This document shows, in pieces, positions 27,201 through 36,048 of a stretch of 64,000 bases of DNA; the first letter of the stretch is position 1, and each line of letters begins with the position of its first letter. This DNA is from Mucilaginibacter sp. KACC 22063. Its GTDB lineage: Bacteria > Bacteroidota > Bacteroidia > Sphingobacteriales > Sphingobacteriaceae. The notes under the pieces are model-generated. The model was not told where the DNA came from. It saw only the letters and a list, made by a program, of their open reading frames with translations, and searched no databases. The stretch covers positions 2,294,001 through 2,358,000 of the forward strand of contig NZ_CP117877.1 of assembly GCF_028736115.1 (NCBI RefSeq). The letters run 5' to 3'. The position numbers and the translations under genes are program-made.

Positions 27201-28399
27201 GAATTTGGGTCACCGCTGTGCTGAAACAGCTTTGCTGTCTTTCTGGCTAAGTCAAACCGGTATAAACCATTATTGGTTGCTAACCAAAGCATAGTGCCTT
27301 GAAGCAACATGCTCTTTACCTCGCCCGGTTTAACAGACAGGGGCATAAAGTGAAATTTATACTGGGTAAAATCTACTTTAGTGAGGACTTCATTACCGCA
27401 AAGCCATATTATACCCGAATGGTCATTATAAACATACCCGTCGGCTGAACTATTGGCATTACCGATCTTTTTCCATTGATTATTGTTTTTATTGATCAGG
27501 TAAAAACCGGCATTACTACCTACAGCCAGGGTGGAGTCGTTCACATTGTCGATGCTATACGCACCTACATTTGTTTTGTCATGACTTGGAAACGGGGTGT
27601 ATCGTTGTTTGGCTGGATCAAAACAGAAAAGTCCGCTCCAATAAGTCCCTACCCATATACAGCCTTTTTTGTGATCGTAGTAAAGGTTCCAGATATCATT
27701 AGCCGTTTTTTTATGGGGTATTTCGGCTTGTGGAAAGCTGATAAAGTGTTTGCTGGTTTTATCAAACTTGTTTAAACCGCCGCTCCAATTACCAAGCCAC
27801 AGATTTCTTTTGTCATCTTCTATTATGGCATTTACTGATTTCCCTTTTATTGAAAACTGGTTGTTAGGGTCGGGTTTATAGGAAATGAAAGATCGGGTGG
27901 CTGCAACATACTGATTAAAACCGTCATCAGTACCTATCCAAATAACACCATCGCTATCAGCAAAAATTGAAAAGATCTTGTTATTGCTGATGGTGTTTTT
28001 TGATCGGTCATCATGATAAAACCTTTCAAATTTTTCTGTATTGGGGTCTAAAACATTTAGGCCATCCATTGTACCAACCCATATCTTCCCGTTTTTATCT
28101 TCGGCAAGGGCATTTATAAAGTTTGAACTGATACTGTTAGGGTTGCCGGGAATGTTCACCAGGCTTTTAAAGGTATAGCCGTCAAACTTGCAAAGCCCGT
28201 TATCTGTACCAATCCACATGTAACCGTTTTTGCCTTTAAGCGCCACCGTAATATTGCCGGACGGAAGGCCATCGTGAATGGTGTATGATCTTAGCGCATA
28301 ATTTCTTGTATCTCCGCTTTGAAAAGCCGAAAGGTTTTGTCCCTTTAATCCAGCAATAAATAGCAGGTTAATTAATAGGAAGAACAGCGTTTTTGTCAT
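24281..28399 (-). CDS. Hybrid two-component system regulator (sensor propeller, kinase, receiver, AraC)
   Basis: The 1372-residue single-chain sensor/regulator senses glycan breakdown products in the periplasm. A signal peptide is followed by two seven-bladed propellers built of Reg_prop repeats (about 35-690; recurring WIGTxxGLxxFD). Then come a Y_Y_Y domain (about 695-770), a TM helix (about 785-806), HisKA with His in NISHEFRTPL (about 840) and HATPase (NLLSNAIKFTP, DTGPGIS, GFGIGLYLV). The receiver (LLIIDDNQDIRDYL) has its phospho-Asp in ICDVMMDG (about 1155), and a C-terminal AraC HTH pair follows (about 1270-1365). HTCS proteins activate the neighbouring utilisation locus. Here that is GH30, GH5 and SusCD. 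All catalytic residues expected for phosphotransfer are visible. Confidence 0.96.
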   Translation of the reverse strand: MTKTLFFLLINLLFIAGLKGQNLSAFQSGDTRNYALRSYTIHDGLPSGNITVALKGKNGYMWIGTDNGLCKFDGYTFKSLVNIPGNPNSISSNFINALAEDKNGKIWVGTMDGLNVLDPNTEKFERFYHDDRSKNTISNNKIFSIFADSDGVIWIGTDDGFNQYVAATRSFISYKPDPNNQFSIKGKSVNAIIEDDKRNLWLGNWSGGLNKFDKTSKHFISFPQAEIPHKKTANDIWNLYYDHKKGCIWVGTYWSGLFCFDPAKQRYTPFPSHDKTNVGAYSIDNVNDSTLAVGSNAGFYLINKNNNQWKKIGNANSSADGYVYNDHSGIIWLCGNEVLTKVDFTQYKFHFMPLSVKPGEVKSMLLQGTMLWLATNNGLYRFDLARKTAKLFQHSGDPNSISSNQVGKIYLDHEGTLWAATENGFDKFNSGNNRFIHHSHHSALGAFFNEDVFRDVLEVKPHEYWLATDAGLKIFDENKQQFKHYYNDEKNPGSIASNHVYNLAKDKKGNVWIGTSGNGVDRFDPTTGIFHHYSYNDKVPGSLSNNIVHCVFEDSKNNIWVCTADGLNRYIPESDSFITYSRKNGFASNVFNNIVEDNAGNLWINSAIGISKFTPQTSTVTNFDEGDGVFSHTIICKSKDGQIYLGSNEGMVIFDPAKINLNTNIPKIYFTDFQVFNKSVKPGDSSPLKKPIGVADTAFLTHDQNVFSIEFVALNFTHSEKNAYRYKLEGFDQKWISNNNQRRVTYTNLNPGTYIFNVVASNNDGVWNLNPRRLTIIISPPWYRTWWAYSIYAIILAGLIYLYLLYKDRQAKLKYEIQIAHYESEKEKELSERKLAFFTNISHEFRTPLTLIINPVKELLSNDKKEINASELNIVYRNARRLLGLVDQLLLFKKAESASDQLRISQVNIVELCNDVYLCFAHEAKRKHIELTFTTSADCLNIFADREKTEIVVFNLLSNAIKFTPKHGKISIRAEESEESVSITVEDTGPGISADIGDKLFDRFYQVSEPSGVYTQGFGIGLYLVKNFIERQKGMVTYHSEPGKGTTFTVTLQKGQSHLNGQLILNQHAPTSGFLKELLDSEINTDNQKPIKNTADEPAISELKTLLIIDDNQDIRDYLRQTFQSEYQVLEASNGEDGIKKANKHWPDIVICDVMMDGITGIEVCAALKGNMATAHVPVILLTASASNEIKLKGIEGGADDYISKPFDKDILKARVTGLLKSRNTLQQYFYNEITLNNNPQNISIEYKRFLESCIQIVEEHITDPAFNLQTLASELNMSYSGIYKKIKMISGQPANSFIRSIRLRKAAQLFVHSDLNIYETAYAVGIKDIKYFREQFKKVFDLKPSEYIKKYRKNFKSEMANHVSEKGKTNS

Positions 28400-28670
28400 A
28401 GAAAAAAATCTAATAATTTTTATCGTTATACAGACTGGCCGCTGCTGTCAACCGCCGGCGAATATCCTGTAGGTTATTGCAGTGACGCTGTTGGTGTGAA
28501 ATCTGAAATTTGTGGTTTATAATCCATCAAATATATTATTATAAAAATAATAACTGTATTTTAAACACTAATTCTTTTAACGCTTATCCTTAACTAAATC
28601 AAATTCACGGTGTTATTTTTTCAGATGATGATAGTCGTTTGTAGTTGAACAAATGATTCTATAGCTATTT

Positions 28671-28701
28671 AAAGTGACACTTTACCCCTCAATTATTGAG
28701 G
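28671..28701 (+). repeat. Two adjacent palindromes upstream of the GH5 gene
   Basis: AAAGTG-A-CACTTT (28671-28683) is followed after 3 bases by CCTCAA-TTA-TTGAGG (28687-28701) and then TTTT. They could be operator half-sites or an RNA hairpin in a long leader. Confidence 0.5.
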
Positions 28702-28716
28702 TTTTGCCCCTTTTTT
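28685..28716 (+). promoter_or_regulatory. Candidate HTCS-responsive element (CCCC-N18-CCCCTTTTTT) upstream of GH5
   Basis: CCCC at 28685 and CCCCTTTTTT at 28707 are spaced 22 bases start to start. The same arrangement (21 bases) is found on the SusC coding strand at 35840-35812, at the same distance from its gene (about 340 bases to the start codon). Proposed as a shared activator site. Confidence 0.35.
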
Positions 28717-29050
28717 AATCCTGTTATTTACGGGAGATTTATATCAGCCATTATAAACGCAGACTTTCCTTAACCAACATCACACCTGTTTAAACCGGTG
28801 GCAAATCCGTGATATATTGAATTTGACATCGGTTGATCAGGAAAAGAATACAGGGCCGGAAACTCTGGACTATTTTAATTTTCTAACTCGTATTATCTTG
28901 AAAAAACCTTTAATGATCTCACAGTCGGCAGGTGTTGTGCTATGCTGTCTGCTATCGCCGGCTAGACCGCCTCCATGCTCAGCTTTTATAAAACTATCAA
29001 TTATAAACGCTGATGATTAAACAACCAATATTCAATTTCTAAGAAATATT

Positions 29051-30529
29051 ATGAGAAAATATTTAAAACTTTTACTAATAATCGCCGGTGTATCAATCTT
29101 GGCTGCTTGTAAAAAGGATGCCGTTAATTCATCTGCCGCAACAGATGCTAACAAAACTAAGAAGTCGATAGGAACCTCTTCTTTAAGCACTACTAACACT
29201 AACGGTTTCAGAGGGATTAACTGGGCTGACCCTAACGGTAATGAAGGCGACGGACGTGTGGTATTACCAAGCGGAATGACAAGTTCTATAAGCACTACCG
29301 CAGCAGCGGCTGTAGCCACCAATATTTCCAATGCACTTAAAAACAGCGGCGGTACAACCATACGTATGCCAATTAACCCCTGGACACCGCAAAACGCCAG
29401 CTACTGGGCATCTTACAAGGCTGCTATCAACGCTATTGTTGCTAATGGCTGCAAAGTAATTCTGTGCTATTGGCCGGTTGGTGTGCATCATGTGCCCGAC
29501 CTGACCCAGTGGAATACCATGTGGACAGCTGTCGACAATGTTTACAAAAATAACAGTTCGGTGTTATATGAACCGATCAATGAACCTGTAGATTATTCGA
29601 GTACGGATCTGGCTAACTTATACGCAAACTTCCTGACCACCTTTAGCCCGGCAGATGGTAAATGTGTGTTAGATGGTACAGGTTATGCTACCGATGTAAC
29701 AGCTATTGGGGCCGACTCGCGCCTGGTGAATCAATATCTGGGCTTTCATACTTACTGGTGGTTCTGGGGCTCATACAATGTATGGAATACTTATTATAAT
29801 ACGACTTCGACCAAGGTGGGTTCTTATGCTTCACGTACTATTGTAACCGAAATAGGGGTAGAAAGCTATAGAAACATAGGCTTTTATTGGCAATGGGATA
29901 CCGGGGTAGAAGAAGACCAGGCTTTTTTAACAGGCAACCTGGCTTATGCAAGGGATAACTCGATGGGTACGATCGCATGGTCTGGTGTTAACGATATTGA
30001 TACCTATCGCTGGTATGTATCAAGCACCAATCTGACAGAGGTAAGTCCTGGTGCAGCAAATATGTTTAGATGGTCATGGAAATTGTCGGCAGCGCCTGTT
30101 TGGCAGGGCCCGGTAAGTGATGGCCGTTATACACTTAAAAACCGTGCATCCGGACTGATGTTGGATAACCTTGGAAATACAGCAGATGGATCTACTGTTG
30201 GGCAGTATACAAGCTCAACAAGCAACAACCAAAAATGGAACATCAGTTACACTGCGGGCTACTACACGCTGAGTTGCCAGACAGGTAATGGCTGTTTAGA
30301 TGTTGGTTCGAATACCGCTAATGGATCAAGCGTATTGCATTATGTTATCAGTACCAATAATTCGCAGCGTTGGTCTATCGTTTCAACCGGCGATGGTTAT
30401 TATAAGATACTTAACCTTCAAACAGGAAAATACCTTGATACCGGTGGTAATACAGCTAACGGATCATCAATACAACAATGGCCGGCAGCCAGCAGCTATA
30501 ACCAGCAATGGCAGCTTACCAAGCTTTAA
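29051..30529 (+). CDS. GH5-family glycoside hydrolase with C-terminal ricin-type lectin domain, lipoprotein
   Basis: The 492-residue protein has lipobox ILAAC (lipidated Cys20). After a Ser/Thr linker the GH5 barrel (about 50-350) begins FRGINWADPNGNEGDGR. The acid/base is Glu178 in YEPINEPV and the nucleophile is Glu267 in IVTEIGVE. The C-terminal domain (about 360-492) is a ricin-B/CBM13 beta-trefoil with three QxW-type repeats (NNQKWNI, NSQRWSI, YNQQWQL), which binds sugars. It is likely an endo-acting beta-glycanase at the cell surface. It is transcribed toward the SusCD genes, which run the other way, and ends at a strong terminator. The exact substrate (mannan, glucan, xylan) cannot be told from sequence. 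Confidence 0.9.
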   Translation: MRKYLKLLLIIAGVSILAACKKDAVNSSAATDANKTKKSIGTSSLSTTNTNGFRGINWADPNGNEGDGRVVLPSGMTSSISTTAAAAVATNISNALKNSGGTTIRMPINPWTPQNASYWASYKAAINAIVANGCKVILCYWPVGVHHVPDLTQWNTMWTAVDNVYKNNSSVLYEPINEPVDYSSTDLANLYANFLTTFSPADGKCVLDGTGYATDVTAIGADSRLVNQYLGFHTYWWFWGSYNVWNTYYNTTSTKVGSYASRTIVTEIGVESYRNIGFYWQWDTGVEEDQAFLTGNLAYARDNSMGTIAWSGVNDIDTYRWYVSSTNLTEVSPGAANMFRWSWKLSAAPVWQGPVSDGRYTLKNRASGLMLDNLGNTADGSTVGQYTSSTSNNQKWNISYTAGYYTLSCQTGNGCLDVGSNTANGSSVLHYVISTNNSQRWSIVSTGDGYYKILNLQTGKYLDTGGNTANGSSIQQWPAASSYNQQWQLTKL

Positions 30530-30557
30530 TATTAGCTCGTTAATTAACAAATTACAT

Positions 30558-30591
30558 AAAAAAGCACGCCCAAATTGTGGCGTGCTTTTTT
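30558..30591 (+). terminator. Rho-independent terminator after GH5
   Basis: AAAAAAGCACGCC pairs with GGCGTGCTTTTTT across an 8-base loop, 29 bases after the GH5 stop. The T-run makes this a standard intrinsic terminator. Confidence 0.88.
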
Positions 30592-30681
30592 ATGCGGCAT
30601 GCAAACGAATATTAGTATTGCGAAAGTATTCAGTTTATATGCCGGATAATGCCGCATTACCTGACGGACAGCTGTAAAAAT

Positions 30682-30717
30682 AAAACCCCCGAATAACCGC
30701 CAGCATTTGGAGGTTTT
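30682..30717 (-). terminator. Probable terminator after SusD
   Basis: AAAACCCCC and GGAGGTTTT form a stem with one mismatch. On the minus strand it ends in GGGGGTTTTATTTTT, which suits termination of the susC-susD transcript 53 bases after its stop. Confidence 0.6.
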
Positions 30718-30769
30718 TCGAGGATTTATGGATAGAGGTTATAGGTATTAAGTTTCTTGTGAAGGGGTA

Positions 30770-32323
30770 TTAATAACCCGGATTATTAGGCAATAGCTTT
30801 TTGTTAATATCAATATCCGCCTGCGGAATAGGCCACAGCCATCCTTTATTTGGATCGAATGTTCTGGTCTCCAATTTTACCTGCTTAAACTGCCAGGTAG
30901 ACGGGCTTGCCGGATTAGTGAGCAATGATTTATCGTAACCATACGCATCATGCACCAACGACTGGTCTTTCCAGCGTAGCATATCTGCATAGCGTGTACC
31001 TTCCATAAAAAACTCTACCCTGCGTTCGTGTCTTAAAACTGCCCGTAATTGCGCCTGGCTTAAGCCCGTACCTTCAACGCTTTCAACGGTCGGCATTTTT
31101 GCTCTTGCACGTACCTGGTCTATCAGTGCGTAAACCTCTGGCGTGCTGTTGCCAGATTCGATCAGTGCTTCTGCCCGCATTAATAATACATCTGCATAGC
31201 GCATTAAAATGGTGTTTAGCGAACAGTTATTAGGGTCTGCAATGCCTATTGCAGCATATTTACGGGGGCGTGCGCCAGAAGGTACCACATCGTTAGCAGG
31301 GATATAAGTAATGGTTCCAAATTGTGATCCCGGTAAAACTACCGAAGCTGCCAGCCTTGGATCGCGGTTTACATAAGGGTTTTGCGCATTATAACCCGAA
31401 GCCGGGTTGGTAATTGGCAAGCCATTGGTCATATAGTAAGAATCAATCAGGTCTGTGGTAACATTTGGGGTAGGCCAAACGCTTAATGATAACGCAGATG
31501 ATGGCCACGGCTGTGGTTGCGTAGTTGGTATATATTGTATGTCAAATATTACCTCGCTGTTGTTTTCATGTGCTTCGTCAAACATTGAAGCATAATCAGG
31601 GTACAACGTGTACGCACTTAAATCCATCACATCTTTTGCGGCTTGTGCAGCGTCAGCCCATTTTTGGTTGTAAAGTAAAACTTTGGCTTTATAAGCTAAA
31701 GCCGCTCCTTTAGTTGCACGGCCAACATCAGTGCCTGAATAAGAAACAGGTAGTGCACCAGCAGCATCTGTAAGGTCTGTAATTACCTGGGCTAATACCG
31801 TTGCCTTTGGTGATCTTGAAACGTAAGCATCAGAAAGCGATTGCACTGTTGTAATCAGCGGAACATCTCCAAAGTAAGCGATCAGGTCTGCATAGGCATA
31901 GCCGCGTAAAAATTTAGCTTCGGCCGACATCTGGCTTTTGGTGGTAGCGCTTACGCTTGAAGCCGCAACATCTTTCAAAAATTCGTTTGCACGTGAGATA
32001 ATGGTATAATCCTGCGTCCATTTGGAGTACGGCGCCCAACTATTGCTGGTAGTTTGCCATTCGCCCACCTCTTTTGAACCCTGCCACGCATCCTGACAAT
32101 AGGCGTTATCTGATTCGAAATCAAACTGGAAAAATTGTCCCGGTGTAGCGTTTGGAGGCAGTGCGCTATAAATACCCACAAGCGCCATTTTTACCTGTGT
32201 TTCGTTTTGAAAGAATGTAGATGGCGACAGACGGTCTTTGGGCGTCTTGTCAAGAAGATCTTTCTTGCAACCTGCAAGGCCGATAACTAAAAATGCTATT
32301 AAGAGTTTATATATAGTTTTCAT
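30770..32323 (-). CDS. susD: SusD/RagB-family nutrient-binding outer membrane lipoprotein
   Basis: Read from ATG 32323 (MKTIYKLLIAFLVIGLAGC; lipidated Cys19), 517 residues. A reading from 32347 would add 8 residues ahead of the signal peptide. The N-terminal part starts KKDLLDKTPKDRLSPSTFF. The helical TPR-like scaffold has AEAKFLRGYAYADLIAYFGD, and the C-terminal SusD signature follows (LMRYADVLLMRAEALIESGN, HERRVEFFMEGTRYADMLRW, ending WPIPQADIDINKKLLPNNPGY). It caps the SusC barrel and captures glycans at the cell surface. It starts 10 bases after the susC stop. Typical length for the family. Confidence 0.96.
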   Translation of the reverse strand: MKTIYKLLIAFLVIGLAGCKKDLLDKTPKDRLSPSTFFQNETQVKMALVGIYSALPPNATPGQFFQFDFESDNAYCQDAWQGSKEVGEWQTTSNSWAPYSKWTQDYTIISRANEFLKDVAASSVSATTKSQMSAEAKFLRGYAYADLIAYFGDVPLITTVQSLSDAYVSRSPKATVLAQVITDLTDAAGALPVSYSGTDVGRATKGAALAYKAKVLLYNQKWADAAQAAKDVMDLSAYTLYPDYASMFDEAHENNSEVIFDIQYIPTTQPQPWPSSALSLSVWPTPNVTTDLIDSYYMTNGLPITNPASGYNAQNPYVNRDPRLAASVVLPGSQFGTITYIPANDVVPSGARPRKYAAIGIADPNNCSLNTILMRYADVLLMRAEALIESGNSTPEVYALIDQVRARAKMPTVESVEGTGLSQAQLRAVLRHERRVEFFMEGTRYADMLRWKDQSLVHDAYGYDKSLLTNPASPSTWQFKQVKLETRTFDPNKGWLWPIPQADIDINKKLLPNNPGY

Positions 32324-32333
32324 GATTTTACCT

Positions 32334-35300
32334 TTAGAAATTAACATTTACACCTGCAGTCATGATACGTACCTGAGGGAAAGCCTCGGCTCTTGTCTGG
32401 TCTGTAGTTTGTTCCGGATCGAAGCCTTTGAATTTGGTAAACGTGAATGCGTTTTGCACGTTGGCATAAATCCTTAGCGACGACAATCCGATTTTCTTGA
32501 TTGCCTTAGGGCTAAGTGTATATCCTAATTCTATGTTCTTTACACGCAGGTATGAGGCATTCTCTACATAGAAAGATGAGTGGATGTTGTTTCTTACACC
32601 ATCTAAGGTTAACCTTGGGTAGGTGTTAGACGGATTTTGAGGTGTCCAGCGGTTTAACCACCAATTACCCACATTGGCAAAGCCGCTAAAAGGGGAAGCA
32701 ATCTCATAATAAGTATATCCTTGTATACCTGTTACGCCTTGTAAAAAGGCACCCAGGTCAAAGTTTTTCCATGCTATGTTAAAGTTAAAGGCATAGGTGA
32801 GGTCAGGGAATTGTTTGCCGATAACCTTACGGTCATGATTTTGATCTACTATACCATCACCGTTAAGATCGGCATATTTAATATCACCGGGTTGCGGGTT
32901 ATAATCCGTTACCCTTACAACACCTGGTTTAAGTGTGTAAGTACGGCTGCCATATGGTATTGAAGGATCACTGTTGTTTTGCCAGGTAAAGTCAGATATC
33001 TGGTAAATACCGGTCATCTGATAACCGTAGAAGGAGTTGATAGCAGAACCAACAACAATAGCTTTTGGTGAAGTAAATTGCTGCGGCACATTCATGCTTA
33101 AGATCTTGTTAACTATGTGCGAAAGGTTTAATGAGGTTCTCAACCTGATACCGTTATCAAACGCTTTTTTATAACTGATACCAAGCTCCACGCCTTTATT
33201 TTGAACTTCACCTGCGTTAGCCAATGGAGGTGATTGTGCAATGGTTAGTGGAATGGGTTGGGTTAGCAACAGGTTTTTAGTTCTTTTATCGAAATAATCG
33301 GCAGTGATCTCAATATTATTATGAAAAGAGATATCCAAGCCCAGGTCAAGCTGTTGAGCAGTTTCCCATGTCAAATCTTTATTGGTATTTGCTGTAATGG
33401 CTACGCCTGAATAAAGTGATCCGCCGAATGAATAATTCTGGCCCGAGCTAAGGATATCGCTCCCATTATAATAATTACTAATATTCTGATTACCTAAACG
33501 GCCCCATGATGCCCTTACTTTGGCAAAATCAAGCCAGCTAAGGTCTTTCATGAAGTTTTCTTTTGATAATACCCATGCTGCTGAGAAGGAAGGGAAGGTG
33601 CCCCATTGTTTACCCTGCGCAAATCTGGAAGAACCATCCCGGCGGATATTGGCTTCAATCAGGTATTTTTCATCATACGCATAATTGAAACGGCCAAAGA
33701 ATGAACGTAACCCAAGATCATAACTGCCTGCATTATTGGTTTGCGTAGCCGCATCGCCAAGGTTTAAAACCCGTTGTGTATTGTTTACAAAATTTTTGCG
33801 GTAACCACTTTGCCAGTCGTAGGTAAACTCTTCTTCACTGTAGCCGCCTAATAAGTTGAATGAGTGCTTATTAAATGTCTTGTTATATTTTAACAAGCCG
33901 GTAAGCAGTGAGTGGCCATCAATCTCACTGGTTGTGTTAAGATCAGAAGGAAGTTGTGTAACGGTTCCGTTTTGGTTTTGCAGGGTTACATTGGCATGAA
34001 ACGCGTTTCCATTGGTAGCTATCACATTGTAGCCATAGGTAAGCTGTGCGCTTAAACCAGGCAGGATTTTATACTCGGCCTCTGCCTGTCCGCTAAAGTT
34101 GTAGCGTTTGGTCAGGTTTGTACTGCCTTCTTTGATCTCGCCATAATAGTTCCGTTCACCGTTTACAGATACCCAGTTACCTGCTGCATCCTGAAGCGGG
34201 TGGATAGGCGCAAGGGTAGCATACCATTCTGCGTTCCAAAGGTCGGTAGGTTCGTTTTTGATACCTAAATTACCTGAGATATTGCCTGATACACGCAGTC
34301 TTTTATCTTTCAAATGGTAAGAGTCCAGGTTAAGACGAAAATCGGTCTTCTTGTAATCAGTGGCTACCAGTATACCTTTTTGGTCTAAATAACCCATCAT
34401 GAAAGAGTAGTTCACATTGTCACTACCACCGGTGGCGCTGATGCGATGATTTTGCATATAAGCATTATCATAGTACACCTTAAAATAGTTAATATCCGGG
34501 TACATCGGATCATTATGGGCAGCGTATTTCTGTATCGTTGCATCGGAGTAAGCAGGTGCCTGGCCTGTGTTTACGGCAGCCTCATTGTAAAGCGTTGTAT
34601 ATTGAACCGAGTTCAGTGTTTTAGGTAACCTGGTTGGGCTTTGAATGCCTGCATATCCGCTGTAATTTACACGCACTTTACCGGCAGAGCCTCTTTTGGT
34701 AGTAATCAGGATGACACCGTTTGCTGCGCGGCTACCATAAATTGCAGATGAGGCAGCATCTTTCAATACTGAAATGGCTTGAACGTCGTTTGGGTTTACA
34801 TCGCCTATCGAACCCGGAAAGCCATCTACTAACACTAATGGTGAATTGTCTCCGAAGGTTCCTACACCACGAATGTCTATCACTGTGTTATCATCCCCGG
34901 GTTTACCAGAGCTTTGCAGGGCATATACACCCGACACGGTTCCTTGCAGGGCCTGGCTGGTATTTGTTAAAGGGCGGTTTTCAAGGTCTTGCGTGTTCAC
35001 GACACCTACTGAACCGGTAAGGTTTTCTTTCTTCTGTGTACCGTAACCCACCACAATTACATCGCTAAGCGTTTTCATTGATGGTTTCAGTTTTACCTGT
35101 ATGTCTGTTTGCCCGTTAAGGGCTATTTCAACTTTTTCGTAAGAGACATAGGTTAGTACCAGCACTGCGTTTTCCGGCACATTGTTCAGTTGAAAGTTGC
35201 CCTTTATATCGGTCATTACGCCTCTGCTGGTGCCTTTGATGCCGATGGAAACACCTACCAGCGGCTGTCCGTTTGATTGGTCTGTTACTGTTCCTTTTAC

Positions 35301-35480
35301 CGTTATATTAGCTTGGTTAGTAGCAGCAATCTGGCTGGCAACCGGGGCGCTGTATAACGTATACATACCCCTGGCTGATGCGCTTGCGCCCACAGGTAGT
35401 ATCAATAATGCCAGAGCTTTCAATAGGGGGCGGAAGCTCCGGGAATGAAAATAATTTGGAATAAGTAATTTTCGTTTCAT
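32334..35480 (-). CDS. susC: SusC/RagA-family TonB-linked outer membrane transporter
   Basis: The 1048-residue protein has a longer than usual signal region (MKRKLLIPNYFHSRSF..., cleaved around ASASA). Next come a carboxypeptidase-regulatory-like domain (about 58-135: ITVKGTVTDQSNGQPLVGVS), a TonB box-like segment before VVVGYGTQKKENLTGSV, the plug (DIRGVGTFGDNSPLVLVDGF, SVLKDAASSAIYGSRAANG) and the 22-strand barrel ending VRIMTAGVNVNF. No STN domain is present, which fits control by the neighbouring hybrid two-component regulator rather than a FecR. With susD immediately downstream it forms the transport unit of the locus. Confidence 0.97.
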   Translation of the reverse strand: MKRKLLIPNYFHSRSFRPLLKALALLILPVGASASARGMYTLYSAPVASQIAATNQANITVKGTVTDQSNGQPLVGVSIGIKGTSRGVMTDIKGNFQLNNVPENAVLVLTYVSYEKVEIALNGQTDIQVKLKPSMKTLSDVIVVGYGTQKKENLTGSVGVVNTQDLENRPLTNTSQALQGTVSGVYALQSSGKPGDDNTVIDIRGVGTFGDNSPLVLVDGFPGSIGDVNPNDVQAISVLKDAASSAIYGSRAANGVILITTKRGSAGKVRVNYSGYAGIQSPTRLPKTLNSVQYTTLYNEAAVNTGQAPAYSDATIQKYAAHNDPMYPDINYFKVYYDNAYMQNHRISATGGSDNVNYSFMMGYLDQKGILVATDYKKTDFRLNLDSYHLKDKRLRVSGNISGNLGIKNEPTDLWNAEWYATLAPIHPLQDAAGNWVSVNGERNYYGEIKEGSTNLTKRYNFSGQAEAEYKILPGLSAQLTYGYNVIATNGNAFHANVTLQNQNGTVTQLPSDLNTTSEIDGHSLLTGLLKYNKTFNKHSFNLLGGYSEEEFTYDWQSGYRKNFVNNTQRVLNLGDAATQTNNAGSYDLGLRSFFGRFNYAYDEKYLIEANIRRDGSSRFAQGKQWGTFPSFSAAWVLSKENFMKDLSWLDFAKVRASWGRLGNQNISNYYNGSDILSSGQNYSFGGSLYSGVAITANTNKDLTWETAQQLDLGLDISFHNNIEITADYFDKRTKNLLLTQPIPLTIAQSPPLANAGEVQNKGVELGISYKKAFDNGIRLRTSLNLSHIVNKILSMNVPQQFTSPKAIVVGSAINSFYGYQMTGIYQISDFTWQNNSDPSIPYGSRTYTLKPGVVRVTDYNPQPGDIKYADLNGDGIVDQNHDRKVIGKQFPDLTYAFNFNIAWKNFDLGAFLQGVTGIQGYTYYEIASPFSGFANVGNWWLNRWTPQNPSNTYPRLTLDGVRNNIHSSFYVENASYLRVKNIELGYTLSPKAIKKIGLSSLRIYANVQNAFTFTKFKGFDPEQTTDQTRAEAFPQVRIMTAGVNVNF

Positions 35481-36048
35481 AATTGGTGGTTAATAATCAA
35501 ATTAAATAAGGTTAATTACGTTGACAAACAGCTCATATTTGAGTATATTAAGCAATGCATACGGAATGCTTTTACTATCTCTCCTGCATTTAGGAAATAG
35601 ATAAGTTGAACCAGTATAGATTGATCTGTTCGTTACGTTTTTTGGAGGTACTTTTACCACATTTGGGCAGTACAATTCTTTGTCTCAACTGCAAGTGCAG
35701 CCTTCAAAAACTTTCTCATCGGATGGTTTAATTAATAGATTTATTAGATAAAAAGATGGCCAAATGGCCTGTTAATTGGCGTAGGCAAAGTCTTCTAAAA
35801 ACCTAAAAATCAAAAGGGGCTATCCTGCAAAAAACAGGGGACAAATAAGCAATTTATGCTTAAATTATGGTTTTTAGGCACTTTTTTAATGGGTTGAAAA
35901 TATAAAGCTAAATTCTTTACCGGTCATATTATGCAGGTTTCAATTGGTTCCTGGCCTAAAAAGATATAGCTATTCAGTACCTCATTGCGTTGCTTTTATA
36001 CAGAAGCTTATAGTCAGGTATTCAATGTTTCTTTTATCATTAAACCCT
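35481..36048. other. Intergenic region upstream of susC
   Basis: 568 bases holding the susC promoter and the end of the next minus-strand gene. It carries a CCCC-type repeat (35812-35840). No other gene or clear hairpin was seen. Confidence 0.5.
35812..35840 (-). promoter_or_regulatory. Candidate HTCS-responsive element upstream of susC
   Basis: On the susC coding strand this reads CCCC, 17 bases, then CCCCTTTTG. GGGG blocks lie at 35837-35840 and 35816-35819 on the plus strand. The proximal block is 339 bases before the susC start, nearly the same as for the matching element upstream of GH5. Confidence 0.35.

Larger units (their letters stand above)
28400..29050. other. Intergenic region between HTCS and GH5 genes with stacked inverted repeats
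   Basis: 651 bases with divergent promoters. Two adjacent palindromes stand out at 28671-28683 and 28687-28701, and a CCCC pair at 28685-28710 resembles one upstream of SusC. Short open frames here (for example 28817-29020 from TTG) lack protein character. Confidence 0.5.

Noticed and set aside
28817..29020. 67-codon open frame from TTG upstream of GH5
   Set aside because: No start-site support, no recognisable protein features, and it lies in a regulatory region.
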